From Candidatus Pullibacteroides excrementavium (GTDB lineage Bacteria; Bacteroidota; Bacteroidia; Bacteroidales; P3): a stretch of 52,201 nt of DNA. Location of the stretch: positions 1 to 52,201 of the forward strand of contig JADIMZ010000111.1 in assembly GCA_017694335.1 (NCBI GenBank), written 5' to 3'. The position numbers and the translations under genes were made by a program. The notes beneath the pieces are model-generated. The model was not told the DNA's origin. It worked only from the letters and a program-made list of their open reading frames with translations, and searched no databases. Below, in pieces: positions 7,828 through 18,813 of the stretch (position 1 is the stretch's first letter; every line of letters begins with the position of its first letter).

Positions 7828-9468
7828 CTATCGGGCAAAAGAAAAGCCTTCCACTTCACGTTCGCCTTTCAAGACCTTGAGCGCTTCCATGAAATCGTCA
7901 TCCCGCTGCAAATAGGTGGGATAAAACCCGGCATCATCATACAAATCCCTACCAATCAATGCTTTCAACGTAAGACGCATTTCTTGTCCATACTTGGCCA
8001 AACTAGCCGTATCCCGAGGCAGGCCCTTCTCTTCCGTATATCGGATAAAATCCTCAAACAAAGCATCTTCCAGCACGAAATCCCGCGTAAAGGCTTCGGC
8101 TGAGGGGTACGCACGCTTCAATTCCTTACGATGCGCCGTCGTATAGCGGAAAGAATAATCATAGTTATACCCCCGGTTCGAAATCTGGTTCATATAAACA
8201 AAAAGGCTATCGGTCTTATAAGGCAACAAGACATCGGGCATGATACCACCGCCGCCATAGACAACCCGGCCTTTCTTGGTATAGTATTTCACGCTATCGG
8301 CATGAAAGCTCGAATCCTGGCCTGTCATCTCCCCGCTCAAATAGCGCCGCATCACATCTTCCTCGTATTCCTCGTAACTGCCATCGTAAGGTTTCTGGAT
8401 GCAACGGCCGCTGGGGGTGTAATAACGCGCCACCGTCAGCCGTAAAGCACTGCCATCGCCCAAGTCCATCTGCTCCTGCACCAGACCCTTGCCAAACGAA
8501 CGCCGCCCGAGAATAACCCCACGGTCGTTATCCTGAATCGCACCGGACAGGATTTCCGATGCCGACGCCGACCATTCGTCAATCAAGACAGCCAATTGCA
8601 TATGCTGGAAATCCCCGTAACCGGTGGCATGCAGCTCGGAACGCCGGCGGTTACGGCCTTCGGTATAAACAATCACGTCGTCCTTGGCAAGCAGCATATC
8701 GGCCATCTCCAGGCAAGGAGTCAACAATCCTCCTCCATTGGAACGCAGGTCGATAATCAGCCGGTTCACACCCTTGTCGGCCAGCTCTGCCAAAGCCGCC
8801 TCGAACTCGTAGGCTGTCTTGGCAGCGAATTTGCTCACCTTCACATAGCCGATACCCGGTTCCACCACAAAATGCGCATCCACGCTATAGGTGGGAATCA
8901 CATCCCGCTTGACAGTCACCCACACCAGATTATCCGTCCCGCTCCGTTTCAAGCCCAACCTGACCTTGGTCCCTTTAGGGCCTTTCAATTTCTTGACGAT
9001 ATCGTCCGTGTTCATCTTCCGACCGGCAAGAGTGTCCTCGTCGGCCATGATAATCTTGTCTCCGGCCAGGATGCCCGCCCGTTCCGAAGGTCCGCCGCTA
9101 ATCGGCAGAATAACCGTCGGCGTATCGCTGATGACCCGGAACTGGACACCGATGCCTTGGAAATTCCCTTGGATTTCTTCTTCGGCTTCCTCGTACTCCT
9201 TAGGGGGCATATAGGCCGAATGAGGGTCCAAGCTATGCAGGATAGAGGTAAGCCCCTCCGTAGTCAATTGCTCGTCGTTCACCGTATCCACATAATTGTT
9301 CTCAATTATCTGCATGACAGCCCCGATCTTGGATCCATGGGTGTAGGAAATGACCGGCTGGATTTCCTTGATCCTCCGCTGCATCACCCAAGCCCCCGCT
9401 AACAACCCTAAAACAAACACGAGGGTGCAAAAGACCCAAGGAAAACGATTTCTTGCATTCTGTTCCAT
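7828..9468 (-). CDS. S41 family carboxy-terminal processing protease (CtpA/Prc type)
   Basis: A 546-residue serine protease with one N-terminal membrane anchor (about 10-28). A PDZ domain (about 95-175, with the GIGVQF and ISGGPSERAGI segments) precedes the S41 catalytic domain. The catalytic pair is Ser302 in SASASE and Lys327 in SFGKGLVQEQ, spaced by the usual 25 residues. LRSNGGGLL (241-249) is another family signature. The enzyme cleaves C-terminal tails of envelope proteins in the periplasm. The 200 residues after the catalytic Lys form the typical Bacteroidota C-terminal extension. It follows a terminator at 9480-9521. A weak -7-like TACCTTTA ends 4 bases before the ATG, so a very short leader is possible. 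Confidence 0.92.
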   Translation of the reverse strand: MEQNARNRFPWVFCTLVFVLGLLAGAWVMQRRIKEIQPVISYTHGSKIGAVMQIIENNYVDTVNDEQLTTEGLTSILHSLDPHSAYMPPKEYEEAEEEIQGNFQGIGVQFRVISDTPTVILPISGGPSERAGILAGDKIIMADEDTLAGRKMNTDDIVKKLKGPKGTKVRLGLKRSGTDNLVWVTVKRDVIPTYSVDAHFVVEPGIGYVKVSKFAAKTAYEFEAALAELADKGVNRLIIDLRSNGGGLLTPCLEMADMLLAKDDVIVYTEGRNRRRSELHATGYGDFQHMQLAVLIDEWSASASEILSGAIQDNDRGVILGRRSFGKGLVQEQMDLGDGSALRLTVARYYTPSGRCIQKPYDGSYEEYEEDVMRRYLSGEMTGQDSSFHADSVKYYTKKGRVVYGGGGIMPDVLLPYKTDSLFVYMNQISNRGYNYDYSFRYTTAHRKELKRAYPSAEAFTRDFVLEDALFEDFIRYTEEKGLPRDTASLAKYGQEMRLTLKALIGRDLYDDAGFYPTYLQRDDDFMEALKVLKGEREVEGFSFAR

Positions 9469-9479
9469 AGCGTAAAGGT

Positions 9480-9521
9480 ATAAAAAAAATCGACCGCACT
9501 ATAAACTTAGCACGGTCGATT
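9480..9521 (-). terminator. Intrinsic terminator after the TPR gene
   Basis: A perfect 9-bp stem, AATCGACCG (9488-9496) with CGGTCGATT (9513-9521), is followed on the minus strand by a run of eight T. It lies between the TPR gene and the S41 gene. Confidence 0.85.
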
Positions 9522-9554
9522 CTATTCCATGTCTCCCATGAAAACGCAAGGGGC

Positions 9555-10715
9555 TTATTCAGCCGCGCCTGTGCCTGACAATTCATCAATCTTGGCTTTC
9601 AGCTCATTGGCTTTGGCCATATCTCCTACACGGACATATATTTCGCGCAAAATCTGCAACACGGGCAAATTATTGGGATCCTGTGTCAGAATCTTTTCCA
9701 AATACGGAACAGCCAACGCGAACGATTCCTTGGCCTGCGTCATCATGGCATCATATTTTTCCGCTTCATCCAATGGAAGTTCATTGGCTTCAGTGCTCAA
9801 CCTGTTGCCTTTCTGCAAATACAAGTTACCAAGGTCGATATAGGCATCCATATACTCCGGATCCAATTCAATGGCTTTCTTGAAAGCGGTTTCGGCTTCG
9901 GCTTCTTTGCCTTCATTCTGATAAGAAACGCCGAGGTAACGCTGGAAGGTAGGATCGGAGGCCCATTTAATCAAAGCTGCGTTCAATATGGTAGAAGCCT
10001 TTTCATTTTCCCCCGTCCGGATATAAATAGAGGAAGCGGACAAATACATGTTCTTATCTTCCGGGAATTTCTGCAAACCGGCATCCATAGTAGCTTGGGC
10101 TTCAGCATTCTGCTCATTCATCAGATAGGCTTCAGCCAAATAGATGCAAGCGGTAGCATTGTTCCAGCCGGCATCCACCACTTCTTTGAAATATTTGATG
10201 GAAGTTTCGAGTTCGCCTTCCGCATTGAACGCGCACAGAGCCGCATTGAATACAGCATTGGTATCGTAAATACCTTCCATCTGGCTGATTTGCGCCGATT
10301 TTTCAAAATCGACCAAAGCTTCGCTATAGGCTTTTTCCCCGAAGGCATTGGCACCTTGATCATAAAACATTCCGGCCAAATTCAAGAAATCCTGGCGCAT
10401 CATCAACACTTTGCCCGGATCCAGCTGGGCAGCCTTTTCCAATGATTCTTTCGCCACATCCGCCGGATTGGCATAGTTCCTGGCCAACAACGGATTGGCA
10501 GCTATAGCCATATAGATTTTCCCTCTTGTCCACCAAGCTTCAAACGAACTGGCGGTTTCCTGATTCTGGACAGCCGCATCAATCAAGGTCACAGCTTCGG
10601 TCAGATTCTGTTTGCCCAACAGATTCTTGGCTTTGCGAACATTCTTTTCCTGCGCCGCCCCTGCACTCAGCAGTCCAGCGAAAACCAAAACAGAAATAAA
10701 AAGTTTACTCTTCAT
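9555..10715 (-). CDS. Secreted tetratricopeptide-repeat protein
   Basis: A 386-residue protein with a signal peptide (about 1-21, ending GAAQ) followed by several TPR units. Clear repeats include the segment with LGVSYQNEGKEAEAETAFKK (about 255-275) and the next with MDAYIDLGNLYLQKGN. TPRs form a helical scaffold for protein binding, here probably in the periplasm. No enzymatic motif is visible. It lies 73 bases downstream of gyrA on the same strand and ends at a strong terminator. Specific partners cannot be deduced. Similar short TPR lipoproteins and periplasmic proteins are common in Bacteroidota. Confidence 0.85.
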   Translation of the reverse strand: MKSKLFISVLVFAGLLSAGAAQEKNVRKAKNLLGKQNLTEAVTLIDAAVQNQETASSFEAWWTRGKIYMAIAANPLLARNYANPADVAKESLEKAAQLDPGKVLMMRQDFLNLAGMFYDQGANAFGEKAYSEALVDFEKSAQISQMEGIYDTNAVFNAALCAFNAEGELETSIKYFKEVVDAGWNNATACIYLAEAYLMNEQNAEAQATMDAGLQKFPEDKNMYLSASSIYIRTGENEKASTILNAALIKWASDPTFQRYLGVSYQNEGKEAEAETAFKKAIELDPEYMDAYIDLGNLYLQKGNRLSTEANELPLDEAEKYDAMMTQAKESFALAVPYLEKILTQDPNNLPVLQILREIYVRVGDMAKANELKAKIDELSGTGAAE

Positions 10716-10788
10716 GACGGTTCTAATTTTTCTCGTTTTTAATTTAGTTATTTAACCGTTTCTATTCTTTCACTTATCCTATCGGAAA

Positions 10789-13305
10789 TCATTCCTGAGT
10801 CCGGGCATTTTCTTCTTCAATACCCGTCTGCTCTTCCATCTCCGATTCCTCATCCACAGCCACCTTGGCCACCGATGCTATGGTATCTTTGCCCTTGAGT
10901 TCAATCAGCTTGACCCCTTGGGTCGCACGCCCCATCACCCGCAAATCCTTGACGGCCATGCGCAATATGATGCCCGACTTATTGATAATCATCAAATCAT
11001 CCTTGTCCGTCACATCCTTGATTGCAATCAAGGCTCCTGTCTTATCGGTTATATTGAGCGTCTTGACCCCCTTGCCGCCTCGGTTGGTTTCACGATAATC
11101 CTCCAAACTGGAACGCTTGCCGTAGCCATGCTCGGACACCACCAGCACATCGCCCGGGTTCTCCGAGGGATCCACGCAAATCATTCCCACCACGGCATCC
11201 TGCTCGTCGGCCAGCGTCACACCGCGGACACCAGAGGCGCCACGTCCCATCGGTCTTACCTTGTCTTCCGGGAAGCGAATCGCCTTGCCCGAACGCAAAG
11301 CCATCATGATGACGCAATTGCCATTGGTCAGACGCGCTTCCAGCAACTGATCCCCGTCTCTCACCGTAACGGCCAGAATCCCGTTCTGACGCGGGCGGGA
11401 ATAGGCTTCGAGCGAAGTCTTCTTGACAATCCCCTTCTTGGTACAAAGGACGATATAATTGTTGTTAATGTACTGCTCGTCTTTCAAGGTTTTGACATTT
11501 ATATACGCCTTTACCTTGTCGTCGGCCGAAATATTAATCAAATTCTGCAACGCACGGCCTTTCGATTGACGGGAACCTTCTGGTATATCGAACACCCTCA
11601 TCCAGAAACATTTGCCCTGTTCGGTAAAGAACAGCATATAGTTGTGCATCGAAGCCACGAACAGGTGTTCCACAAAATCTTCCGTCCGCACATCCGAACC
11701 TTTCATCCCCTTGCCTCCCCGGTTCTGACGACGATACTCGGCCAAACGGGTCCGTTTTATATACCCCATATGGGATATGGTAATCACCATGTCCTCATCG
11801 GGTATCACATCCTCGATGTTGAACTCTGCCGAATCGTAAACGATACGAGTCCGACGGGCATCCCCGTATTTGGCCTTGATTTCCAAGGTTTCCTCCTTGA
11901 TAATGGCCATCCGTTTGCCTTCATCAGCCAGAATCGCATGGCACTCGGCAATAAAACGTTCCAGCTCGTCGTATTCGTTTTGAAGCTTCTCGCGTTCCAA
12001 ACCGGTAAGCTGCCCCAGACGCATTTCCACAATGGCTTTGGCTTGGAGCTCGCTAAAGGCATACTGCTCCATCAAGCCTCGCTTGGCTTCTTCTATCGTC
12101 TTGGACGAACGGATCAGCGCAATAATCTCGTCCAGGACATCCAAGGCCTTCAGCAAACCTTCCAGGATATGGGCACGGGCTTCGGCACGAGCCAAGCGGA
12201 ACCGGGTCCGACGAATCACGATTTCATGCCGGTGTTCCACGAAGTTCGCAATCAAATCCTTGAGGTTCAACAGGCACGGTTTACCGTGAACCAAGGCTAT
12301 ATTGTTGACACTGAAAGAAGTCTGAAGGGCGGAAAGCTGGTAGAGCTTGTTGAGCACCACATTGGCTACCGCATCGTTACGCAAATCAAAAACCACTCGG
12401 ATACCATCCCTATTGGATTCGTCCCGAATATCGACAATGCCGTCTATTTTCTTTTCAGTCACAAGATCGGCAATGCGTTTAATCATCTCCGCCTTGTTGA
12501 CCATATAAGGAATGGAGCGGACGATAATCTGGTTCCGGCCGCTTTCGGTGGTTTCGATTTCGGCCTCCCCGCGGACTACAACCCGTCCTAAACCCGTGGC
12601 AAAAGCACTGCGCACCCCATCATACCCGTAAATGACACCTCCTGTGGGGAAATCCGGTGCCTTGACATGCTGCATCAGTTCTTCTACCGTGATATCCTTG
12701 TTATCTATATAAGCCGCAATACCGTCACAGACCTCGGCCAGATTATGAGGAGCCATATTGGTAGCCATGCCGACCGCTATACCGGAAGAACCGTTGACCA
12801 ACAAATTCGGTATCCGGCTTGGCAACACGGTGGGTTCCTTGCCCGAGTCGTCGAAAGTGGGCTGCATGTCCACTGTGTCCTCGTCTATATCTTCCAGCAG
12901 GTCTTCGGCTATCTTGCGCATACGGGCTTCGGTATAACGCATGGCCGCCGGCGGATCCTGGTCGATGGAACCGAAATTTCCTTGACCGTCCACCAACGGA
13001 TAACGCATCGACCAATCCTGAGCCATCCGCACCAATGCCCCGTAGATGGAACTATCGCCATGGGGATGGTACTTACCCAACACATCCCCTACAATTCTCG
13101 CCGATTTCTTATAGGGTCCCGAAGCCGCAATACCAGCCTCGTTCATAGCGTACAATATACGGCGTTGAACTGGCTTCATCCCATCTCGCGCATCCGGCAA
13201 AGCACGAGAAACGATAACCGACATGGAATAATCAATATACGCAGATTGCATCTGCTTGTCGATATCGACCCTCACGATCCTGCCGTGTTCTCCGATTTCT
13301 TCCAT
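10789..13305 (-). CDS. gyrA: DNA gyrase subunit A
   Basis: An 838-residue type IIA topoisomerase subunit that, with GyrB, introduces negative supercoils. The breakage-reunion domain has the catalytic Tyr124 in RYTEARM and the quinolone-determining region [10 protein letters not shown] (80-89). The C-terminal beta-pinwheel carries a GyrA-box-like NRGGKG, which supports gyrase over topoisomerase IV. An acidic Gln/Glu-rich tail ends the protein. The start codon has AGGAGG three bases upstream, an unusually strong Shine-Dalgarno for this phylum, and a promoter at 13358-13388. The residue equivalent to E. coli Asp87 is Gly89, while the Ser83 equivalent (Ser85) is intact. Confidence 0.96.
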   Translation of the reverse strand: MEEIGEHGRIVRVDIDKQMQSAYIDYSMSVIVSRALPDARDGMKPVQRRILYAMNEAGIAASGPYKKSARIVGDVLGKYHPHGDSSIYGALVRMAQDWSMRYPLVDGQGNFGSIDQDPPAAMRYTEARMRKIAEDLLEDIDEDTVDMQPTFDDSGKEPTVLPSRIPNLLVNGSSGIAVGMATNMAPHNLAEVCDGIAAYIDNKDITVEELMQHVKAPDFPTGGVIYGYDGVRSAFATGLGRVVVRGEAEIETTESGRNQIIVRSIPYMVNKAEMIKRIADLVTEKKIDGIVDIRDESNRDGIRVVFDLRNDAVANVVLNKLYQLSALQTSFSVNNIALVHGKPCLLNLKDLIANFVEHRHEIVIRRTRFRLARAEARAHILEGLLKALDVLDEIIALIRSSKTIEEAKRGLMEQYAFSELQAKAIVEMRLGQLTGLEREKLQNEYDELERFIAECHAILADEGKRMAIIKEETLEIKAKYGDARRTRIVYDSAEFNIEDVIPDEDMVITISHMGYIKRTRLAEYRRQNRGGKGMKGSDVRTEDFVEHLFVASMHNYMLFFTEQGKCFWMRVFDIPEGSRQSKGRALQNLINISADDKVKAYINVKTLKDEQYINNNYIVLCTKKGIVKKTSLEAYSRPRQNGILAVTVRDGDQLLEARLTNGNCVIMMALRSGKAIRFPEDKVRPMGRGASGVRGVTLADEQDAVVGMICVDPSENPGDVLVVSEHGYGKRSSLEDYRETNRGGKGVKTLNITDKTGALIAIKDVTDKDDLMIINKSGIILRMAVKDLRVMGRATQGVKLIELKGKDTIASVAKVAVDEESEMEEQTGIEEENARTQE

Positions 13306-13308
13306 TTT

Positions 13309-13314
13309 CCTCCT
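13309..13314 (-). promoter_or_regulatory. Strong Shine-Dalgarno of gyrA
   Basis: The minus strand reads AGGAGG-AAA-ATG. It fixes the start of gyrA, although the spacer is short. Most other genes in the window lack such a motif. Confidence 0.6.
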
Positions 13315-13357
13315 AACTTTCTAATAATCTCCTTTTTATATAAATCAACACAAACAG

Positions 13358-13388
13358 CGAAATTACGACTTTTTTCCGCATAAAACAA
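13358..13388 (-). promoter_or_regulatory. Probable gyrA promoter
   Basis: On the minus strand a TTG (13388-13386) is followed after 20 bases by TAATTTCG (13365-13358), one mismatch from TAnnTTTG. The same TTG-N20-TAATTTCG arrangement precedes priA. Confidence 0.5.
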
Positions 13389-13436
13389 GAATCGATAACA
13401 GCGGAAGCCTATTCGCACTTTCCCGCACGGAGCGCA

Positions 13437-15986
13437 TCAAGCCACTTTCCTTCCAAAGGACAACCGGTCGGCTGGCCCCTCCTTGTCCACAAGCAGGGTT
13501 TCTCCTCCCCGGATTTCTTCCTTGACCAGCATTTCGGCAATCTCATCCTCCACGTAATGTTCCAAACAACGCCGCAACGGGCGAGCTCCCAAATCCGGAT
13601 CCCAACCTTTTTCCATCAGGAAAGACTTTGCCTCTCCGGTCAATTCCAACCCGATATCCAAACGCCCAAGCCGTTCGCGGAGTTTCCGCAACTCTATATC
13701 GATAATCGTGAAGATATCTTCCTTGCCCAGATTGTTGAACATGATCACATCATCCACCCGGTTCAGGAATTCAGGAGCAAAATGCCGCTTGAGCGCCTTG
13801 TCGATTATGCTCCTGGCCATTTCTTCCCTTCCCGACTCCCTGGCCGTGGTCTGGAAGCCCACCCCATTGCCGAACTCCCTGAGCTGCCTTGAACCCAGAT
13901 TGGAAGTCATGATGATAATCGTATTCTTGAAATCCACCTTCCGTCCCAAACCGTCTGTCAGCTGCCCGTCATCCAGCACCTGGAGCAACAGGTTGAATAT
14001 ATCAGGATGCGCTTTCTCTATTTCATCGAACAGCACAATCGAATAGGGTTTGCGACGAACCTTCTCGGTCAGTTGCCCCCCGTCTTCATAGCCCACATAA
14101 CCGGGAGGAGAACCTATCAAACGGGACACATCGAACTTTTCCATGTACTCGCTCATATCCACCCGAATCAATGCCGATTCCGAGTTGAACATATAACGAG
14201 CCAGGCTTTTGGTCAGATACGTCTTGCCAACCCCGGTCGGCCCCAAGAAGATAAAGCTTCCGATAGGCCGTGAAGGGTCCTTGAGCCCGGTCCGGTTCCG
14301 CCGAATGGCACGAACCAACTTATGTATAGCTTCATCCTGTCCTACAACTTGCGCCCGGAGAGCATCCTCCATCTGCAGCAACTGCGTCCTCTCGTCTTTG
14401 GCCACTTTCTGCAATGGCACGCCCGACATCATGGAAACCACCTCCGTGATATCTTCCACATCCACTTCCGGACGATTCTCGTCGTTTTGCTGCAACCACG
14501 CCTGATTCGCCTTCTCCAGTTCCTCTTTCATCCCTCCCATCTCATCCCGCAAACGGGCGGCTTTTTCAAACTCCTGCTTACGGATCGCCTCCATCATTTG
14601 CTTCTTGACCTCCTCCGCCCTGGCTTCTAAATCCAAAATTTCCTGAGGCACATCGCTCTGACGCAAATGGACTTTGGAACCTGCCTCATCCATGGCATCG
14701 ATGGCTTTATCCGGCAACACCCGGTCTGAAATATAGCGAGCCGTCAAATCGACACAGGCTTTCAACGCCTCCTCCGTATAACGAACCACATGATGATCCT
14801 CGTATTTTCCACTGATATTGTGCAGAATCTCCAAGGTCTCCTCAGGCGTAGCCGCCTCTACCAGCACTTTCTGGAAACGGCGCTCCAAAGCCCCGTCTTT
14901 TTCTATGCTCTGGCGATATTCGTCCAAGGTGGTCGCCCCGATGCACTGGATTTCACCGCGAGCCAAGGCCGGCTTGAACATATTGGAAGCATCCAAGGCT
15001 CCTGCCGTATTCCCGGCGCCAACCATCGTATGAATCTCATCAATGAATATAATCACCTCCGGGTGCTTCTGCAATTCATTGATAATGGCTTTCATTCTTT
15101 CTTCAAATTGCCCCCTGTACTTCGTCCCGGCCACCACCGAGGCTATATCCAATGTCATCAAGCGCTTATCCTTGAGCAAACGAGGCACTTTCCGGTCCGC
15201 GATCCTTTGGGCAAGCCCCTCTGCTATAGCCGATTTCCCCACGCCGGGATCACCGATCAGAATAGGATTGTTTTTCTTACGCCGGCACAGAATCTGGATA
15301 ATACGATCCAGTTCCTTGTCACGTCCCACAACCGGATCGAGAAGCTGGGAGCGGGCCGCCTTGGTCAAATCCCTTCCAAAATTATCCAATACCGGAGTAT
15401 CGCTTTTAGTGGCAGCCGCTTTCATCGTGTCTGTCCCGGCAAGTGCCCCGCTTCCGGAACGAGGACGCTCCTCGTCTTCCCCATATTCATGCATGCCGAT
15501 ACCTTCTTCCATATCGGCCGGCCCCACCCTGGACGAGGTGGAAACCGAAGCCTGGACACAGGCATTCACATTGTCATAGGTCACGCCAGCCGCATTCAAC
15601 AGGCTTCCGGCCAGACTGGCTTCATTTTTCAATATGGCAAGCAATGCATGCTCCGGTTCAACCTGATCCTGCTTGAACCGGAAGCATTCCACTTGCATCA
15701 AACGCAACATCCTATCCAAATGAGCATTGACCGGCAAATGCCTGTCTTTATCCTCAGCTTGGTTAAAATCCCGGTGGGGCGGCCTGATCGCATCTTCTAT
15801 TTTCTGACGCAAAGCGCGGAACTCAACCCCCAGCCGACCCAGGATTTCCACCGCCTTGTTATCGCCTTGGCGCAACATTCCCAACAGCACATGCTCCACC
15901 CCGACATAATCGTTGCCAAGCCGCATAGCCTCTTCTGTGCTATATTTCAATATCGTCTTTAAAGTTTCCGAAGTATTTGTCTCCAT
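13437..15986 (-). CDS. clpC: ATP-dependent Clp protease ATP-binding subunit ClpC
   Basis: An 849-residue Hsp100 unfoldase that feeds substrates to ClpP. Domains in order are two N-terminal Clp_N repeats (about 10-150), the first AAA+ module with Walker A GDPGVGKS (about 245-252), a UVR-type coiled middle ([21 protein letters not shown]), and the second AAA+ module with [12 protein letters not shown] motif in the ClpP-binding loop is followed by the C-terminal D2-small domain. The middle region is the short ClpC type, not the long ClpB coiled coil, so ClpB is excluded. The ATG at 15986 aligns best with family N-termini; two upstream in-frame Met codons exist. A -7 box lies 47-54 bases upstream. 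gyrA follows 131 bases downstream. Confidence 0.93.
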   Translation of the reverse strand: METNTSETLKTILKYSTEEAMRLGNDYVGVEHVLLGMLRQGDNKAVEILGRLGVEFRALRQKIEDAIRPPHRDFNQAEDKDRHLPVNAHLDRMLRLMQVECFRFKQDQVEPEHALLAILKNEASLAGSLLNAAGVTYDNVNACVQASVSTSSRVGPADMEEGIGMHEYGEDEERPRSGSGALAGTDTMKAAATKSDTPVLDNFGRDLTKAARSQLLDPVVGRDKELDRIIQILCRRKKNNPILIGDPGVGKSAIAEGLAQRIADRKVPRLLKDKRLMTLDIASVVAGTKYRGQFEERMKAIINELQKHPEVIIFIDEIHTMVGAGNTAGALDASNMFKPALARGEIQCIGATTLDEYRQSIEKDGALERRFQKVLVEAATPEETLEILHNISGKYEDHHVVRYTEEALKACVDLTARYISDRVLPDKAIDAMDEAGSKVHLRQSDVPQEILDLEARAEEVKKQMMEAIRKQEFEKAARLRDEMGGMKEELEKANQAWLQQNDENRPEVDVEDITEVVSMMSGVPLQKVAKDERTQLLQMEDALRAQVVGQDEAIHKLVRAIRRNRTGLKDPSRPIGSFIFLGPTGVGKTYLTKSLARYMFNSESALIRVDMSEYMEKFDVSRLIGSPPGYVGYEDGGQLTEKVRRKPYSIVLFDEIEKAHPDIFNLLLQVLDDGQLTDGLGRKVDFKNTIIIMTSNLGSRQLREFGNGVGFQTTARESGREEMARSIIDKALKRHFAPEFLNRVDDVIMFNNLGKEDIFTIIDIELRKLRERLGRLDIGLELTGEAKSFLMEKGWDPDLGARPLRRCLEHYVEDEIAEMLVKEEIRGGETLLVDKEGPADRLSFGRKVA

Positions 15987-16032
15987 AGTCATCTCCAAGA
16001 ACAACGGCCGAATGCCGATTCTTCCAAATGTG

Positions 16033-16040
16033 CAAAATTA
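16033..16040 (-). promoter_or_regulatory. -7 promoter box of clpC
   Basis: The minus strand reads TAATTTTG followed by C, matching TAnnTTTG, 47 bases before the clpC start codon. No convincing -33 element is visible. Confidence 0.45.
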
Positions 16041-16175
16041 ACAAATTCCATGCCTGGGAAAAAATATCGAACCCTCCTGCACTTTTTTTCATGAATTGCG
16101 CCAAAAAGGCAGTACCCAAAACCGAATAGTTCCTCTCCCGGCAAACAAGCCCATAAGGGACAGGTCGTTCTCCGT

Positions 16176-16637
16176 TCAGGCAAAATCCCCGCCCCGTTGC
16201 ATCTGGCGCCTCACATCTTTTTCTTTCAGAGACTCCCTCTTGTCATACAATTTCTTACCCTTGGCCAACGCGATATCCAGCTTGGCCCGGCCATTTTCAT
16301 CGATAAACAGGACCACAGGAATGATGGTCAATCCCTTTTCTTTGACTTTTTCCTGCAAACGAAGCAACTCCCTTTTGTTCAACAAAAGCTTCCTGTCCCG
16401 CCTTGGCTGATGATTGAAGGCTGAACCATGCGTATATTCAGCCACATACATATTCTTGATAAAAAGCTCGTTCTGCATAAAAACGCAGAAAGCTTCATTG
16501 ATGCTGGCTTTCCCTTCACGAATGGATTTGATTTCACTGCCTGTCAGCACCAACCCGGCCGTATAGCGATCTATCAAAAAAAATTGAAATTCCGCTTTCT
16601 TGTTCTTTATCCTTACTTCCGACTTCAATCGAGGCAT
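16176..16637 (-). CDS. smpB: SsrA-binding protein SmpB
   Basis: A 153-residue protein of normal length. SmpB delivers tmRNA to stalled ribosomes in trans-translation. The conserved core includes the N-terminal [10 protein letters not shown] strand, [43 protein letters not shown], and the basic C-terminal tail [16 protein letters not shown] needed for decoding-centre recognition. No ssrA gene was seen in the window. It lies 74 bases downstream of the phosphomannomutase gene and upstream of clpC on the same strand. The latter is suggestive, since ClpC/ClpP-type proteases often degrade tagged proteins. Confidence 0.95.
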   Translation of the reverse strand: MPRLKSEVRIKNKKAEFQFFLIDRYTAGLVLTGSEIKSIREGKASINEAFCVFMQNELFIKNMYVAEYTHGSAFNHQPRRDRKLLLNKRELLRLQEKVKEKGLTIIPVVLFIDENGRAKLDIALAKGKKLYDKRESLKEKDVRRQMQRGGDFA

Positions 16638-16711
16638 CTCGTATTCTTTTTTTTGACGCAGGCTGAATAAGACCTGTCCGAACCCATGCCAGCCCGCCGT
16701 GCATGGATAGC

Positions 16712-18061
16712 TTATTCCCGTCCCTCCAACAGCACGGCCTTGGCTTCCTCCAGCTTCCTATCGAGCAATTCCCGGCTATCGGCTTCTACAATCAAACGCA
16801 GGTACGGCTCGGTATTGGACGGGCGAACATTGAACCACCAACGGGCGAACTCGATCCGGTAACCGTCAAAATCGTAAAAGGCCTCAGGCTTTTCCTGCGA
16901 CATGAAATGCTCCCGCAAGCGTTCCATGGCCTCCTGCTTAGCCTCTATCTTGAAATTCACCTCGCCCGAACTCGCATACAAGGCAATGCTGTCTATCACT
17001 TCCGACACGGTCTTGCCCGCTTGCTTGAACCGCCCGAAAATTCCCAGCAGAAGGCTGCAAGCCATCAAGCCCGAATCGGAATAATTGAAATCCCGGAAAT
17101 AATAATGTCCAGCCAGCTCGCCCCCGTAAATACCATCTATCTCTCTCAATTTCAAAGCCGCGTAAGCACGACCCACACGCCACATCTCCATCGTGCCTCC
17201 CAGTTTCTCCACATAGGTCCGCACCGACTTCGAGGTTCGTATATCTTGCAGCACCTTGCCTCGCAAGCCTTTCTCTTCCAAGAAATATTTCCCAAGCACG
17301 GCTATCATCAAGTCGGGCGATATGAAACGGGCCTTCTCGTCTACAAACATGACCCGATCCGCATCCCCATCGAAAATGACACCGATATCCGCATGGGTTT
17401 CGCGCACAAGATGCTTGAGGTCCTCGGTATTGGCCGGTTCTAGTGGATTCGCTTCATGATTAGGGAAAGTCCCATCCAAGGTATCATACAGGTACACAGG
17501 CCGGGAGCCATACAAATCATGAACAAAAACCGAAGCCATCCCATTGCTGCAATCCATGGCTATACGAAGACAAGACATGTCATCCGACAGCCACTGCCGC
17601 TGAAAATCCAAATACGCCGCCCTCTTGTCAAAGTCCACTGTCTTGCCACGTTGTCCAGCCACCATGACCACCCGCTCTTTAATCCAACGCTCCAGTTCTC
17701 CAAGGCCCGTATCATAACCCACCGGCAAAGCCTGGGTTTTGGATATCTTCAAACCATTGTATTCCTTTGGATTATGCGAAGCCGTAATCATCACGGAAGC
17801 ATCAAATCCATAACAGGCCGTAGCCCAATAGACCATCGGCGTAGTGCAAATACCCAAATCATAGGCATCCGCCCCGGCATCCTCAATCCCTTTGCACAAA
17901 CTAGCATGGATTTCCGGCGAAGACAAACGGACATCCCTGCCGACCAAAATCTTTTTGGTCCCTAGCAATTCGGGCAGGAAAAAACCTATCCTATATACAT
18001 CGTCCTTATTGAAATCCTGGTTATAAATCCCCCGGATATCATACGCTTTAAACGCTCCCAT
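16712..18061 (-). CDS. manB: Phosphomannomutase/phosphoglucomutase
   Basis: A 449-residue alpha-D-phosphohexomutase of the usual length. It interconverts hexose 6- and 1-phosphates; in Bacteroidota this subfamily typically makes mannose 1-phosphate for GDP-mannose. Motifs are the phosphoserine loop TASHNP (Ser95), the Mg-binding DGDADR (231-236), the sugar-binding GELAGH loop (about 315), and the phosphate-binding [10 protein letters not shown] segment near the C-terminus. A GDP-mannose pyrophosphorylase gene lies 5 kb upstream on the same strand (23245-24336), which supports the mannose assignment. The choice between PMM and PGM activity cannot be made from sequence. Confidence 0.9.
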   Translation of the reverse strand: MGAFKAYDIRGIYNQDFNKDDVYRIGFFLPELLGTKKILVGRDVRLSSPEIHASLCKGIEDAGADAYDLGICTTPMVYWATACYGFDASVMITASHNPKEYNGLKISKTQALPVGYDTGLGELERWIKERVVMVAGQRGKTVDFDKRAAYLDFQRQWLSDDMSCLRIAMDCSNGMASVFVHDLYGSRPVYLYDTLDGTFPNHEANPLEPANTEDLKHLVRETHADIGVIFDGDADRVMFVDEKARFISPDLMIAVLGKYFLEEKGLRGKVLQDIRTSKSVRTYVEKLGGTMEMWRVGRAYAALKLREIDGIYGGELAGHYYFRDFNYSDSGLMACSLLLGIFGRFKQAGKTVSEVIDSIALYASSGEVNFKIEAKQEAMERLREHFMSQEKPEAFYDFDGYRIEFARWWFNVRPSNTEPYLRLIVEADSRELLDRKLEEAKAVLLEGRE

Positions 18062-18112
18062 GTTCTCGTATTTATTTATCCTCCAAAAGAATACCGGAAT
18101 AGAACCTCAATA

Positions 18113-18811
18113 CTACTCCGCCTTGAAAGCCGAATCCTCTTTCAACAGCCCGGGCCGACGCTCCCGCGTCCTCTCCACCGCTTTTTCGTATCGCCACTCC
18201 GCTTTCAACCGATCGTTCCCGCCCAAAAGCACTTCCGGCACTTTCCAGCCCTTGTATTCGGGAGGCCGGGTGTAAACCGGAGGGGAGACCAAACCGTCTT
18301 GAAACGAGTCGCTCAAAGCCGAGGTCTCATCGCCCAGCACCCCGGGCACTAAACGGATGACCGCATCGGTAATGACAGCTGCCGCCAGTTCTCCCCCGGA
18401 CAGGACATAATCGCCTATCGAAATTTCCCGCGTTACCAGATGTTCCCGAACTCTCTCATCCACGCCCTTGTAATGTCCGCAAAGAAGGATAAGATTCCGG
18501 CACAAGGAAAGGCTATTGGCCATCGGCTGGTCAAAAACAGGACCGTCGGGCGAGGTATAAATCACCTCGTCATAATCTCTTTCGGCTTTCAAGGCCGAAA
18601 TGCAACGGTCTATCGGCTCGATAGTCATCACCATGCCGGCACCTCCGCCATAAGGGTAATCATCCACCGATTTATAACGGTTGGTGCTGTAATCCCGCAA
18701 ATTATGCAGTTCCAATTCTAAAAAACCCTTTTTCCGGGCACGTTGCGGAATCGAATAATCCAAAAAACCCGCAAACATTTCCGGGAAAAGGGTGATAATA
18801 TCTATCCTCAC
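18113..18811 (-). CDS. trmD: tRNA (guanine-N1-)-methyltransferase
   Basis: A 232-residue SPOUT methyltransferase that makes m1G37 in tRNA and so prevents +1 frameshifting. Family motifs are the N-terminal [22 protein letters not shown], the knot segments [13 protein letters not shown] and [12 protein letters not shown], and the C-terminal [14 protein letters not shown]. The start codon is [13 protein letters not shown] begins exactly at GTG 18811 and there is no in-frame ATG nearby. The stop codon of the upstream DUF349 gene ends only 2 bases before this GTG, which suggests translational coupling. It is followed by the phosphomannomutase gene after 51 bases. Confidence 0.96.
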   Translation of the reverse strand: MRIDIITLFPEMFAGFLDYSIPQRARKKGFLELELHNLRDYSTNRYKSVDDYPYGGGAGMVMTIEPIDRCISALKAERDYDEVIYTSPDGPVFDQPMANSLSLCRNLILLCGHYKGVDERVREHLVTREISIGDYVLSGGELAAAVITDAVIRLVPGVLGDETSALSDSFQDGLVSPPVYTRPPEYKGWKVPEVLLGGNDRLKAEWRYEKAVERTRERRPGLLKEDSAFKAE

Positions 18812-18813
18812 TG

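Noticed and set aside
8596-9402. Open frame of 268 codons opposite the S41 protease
   Set aside because: Shadow of a certain gene; no motif or promoter of its own.
10918-12591. Long open frame (557 codons) on the plus strand opposite gyrA
   Set aside because: It mirrors gyrA codon bias, has no recognisable domain, and gyrA is complete and certain on the other strand.
14790-15962. Open frame of 390 codons opposite clpC
   Set aside because: Shadow of the clpC coding frame; low-complexity His/Gln/Arg composition with no family motif.
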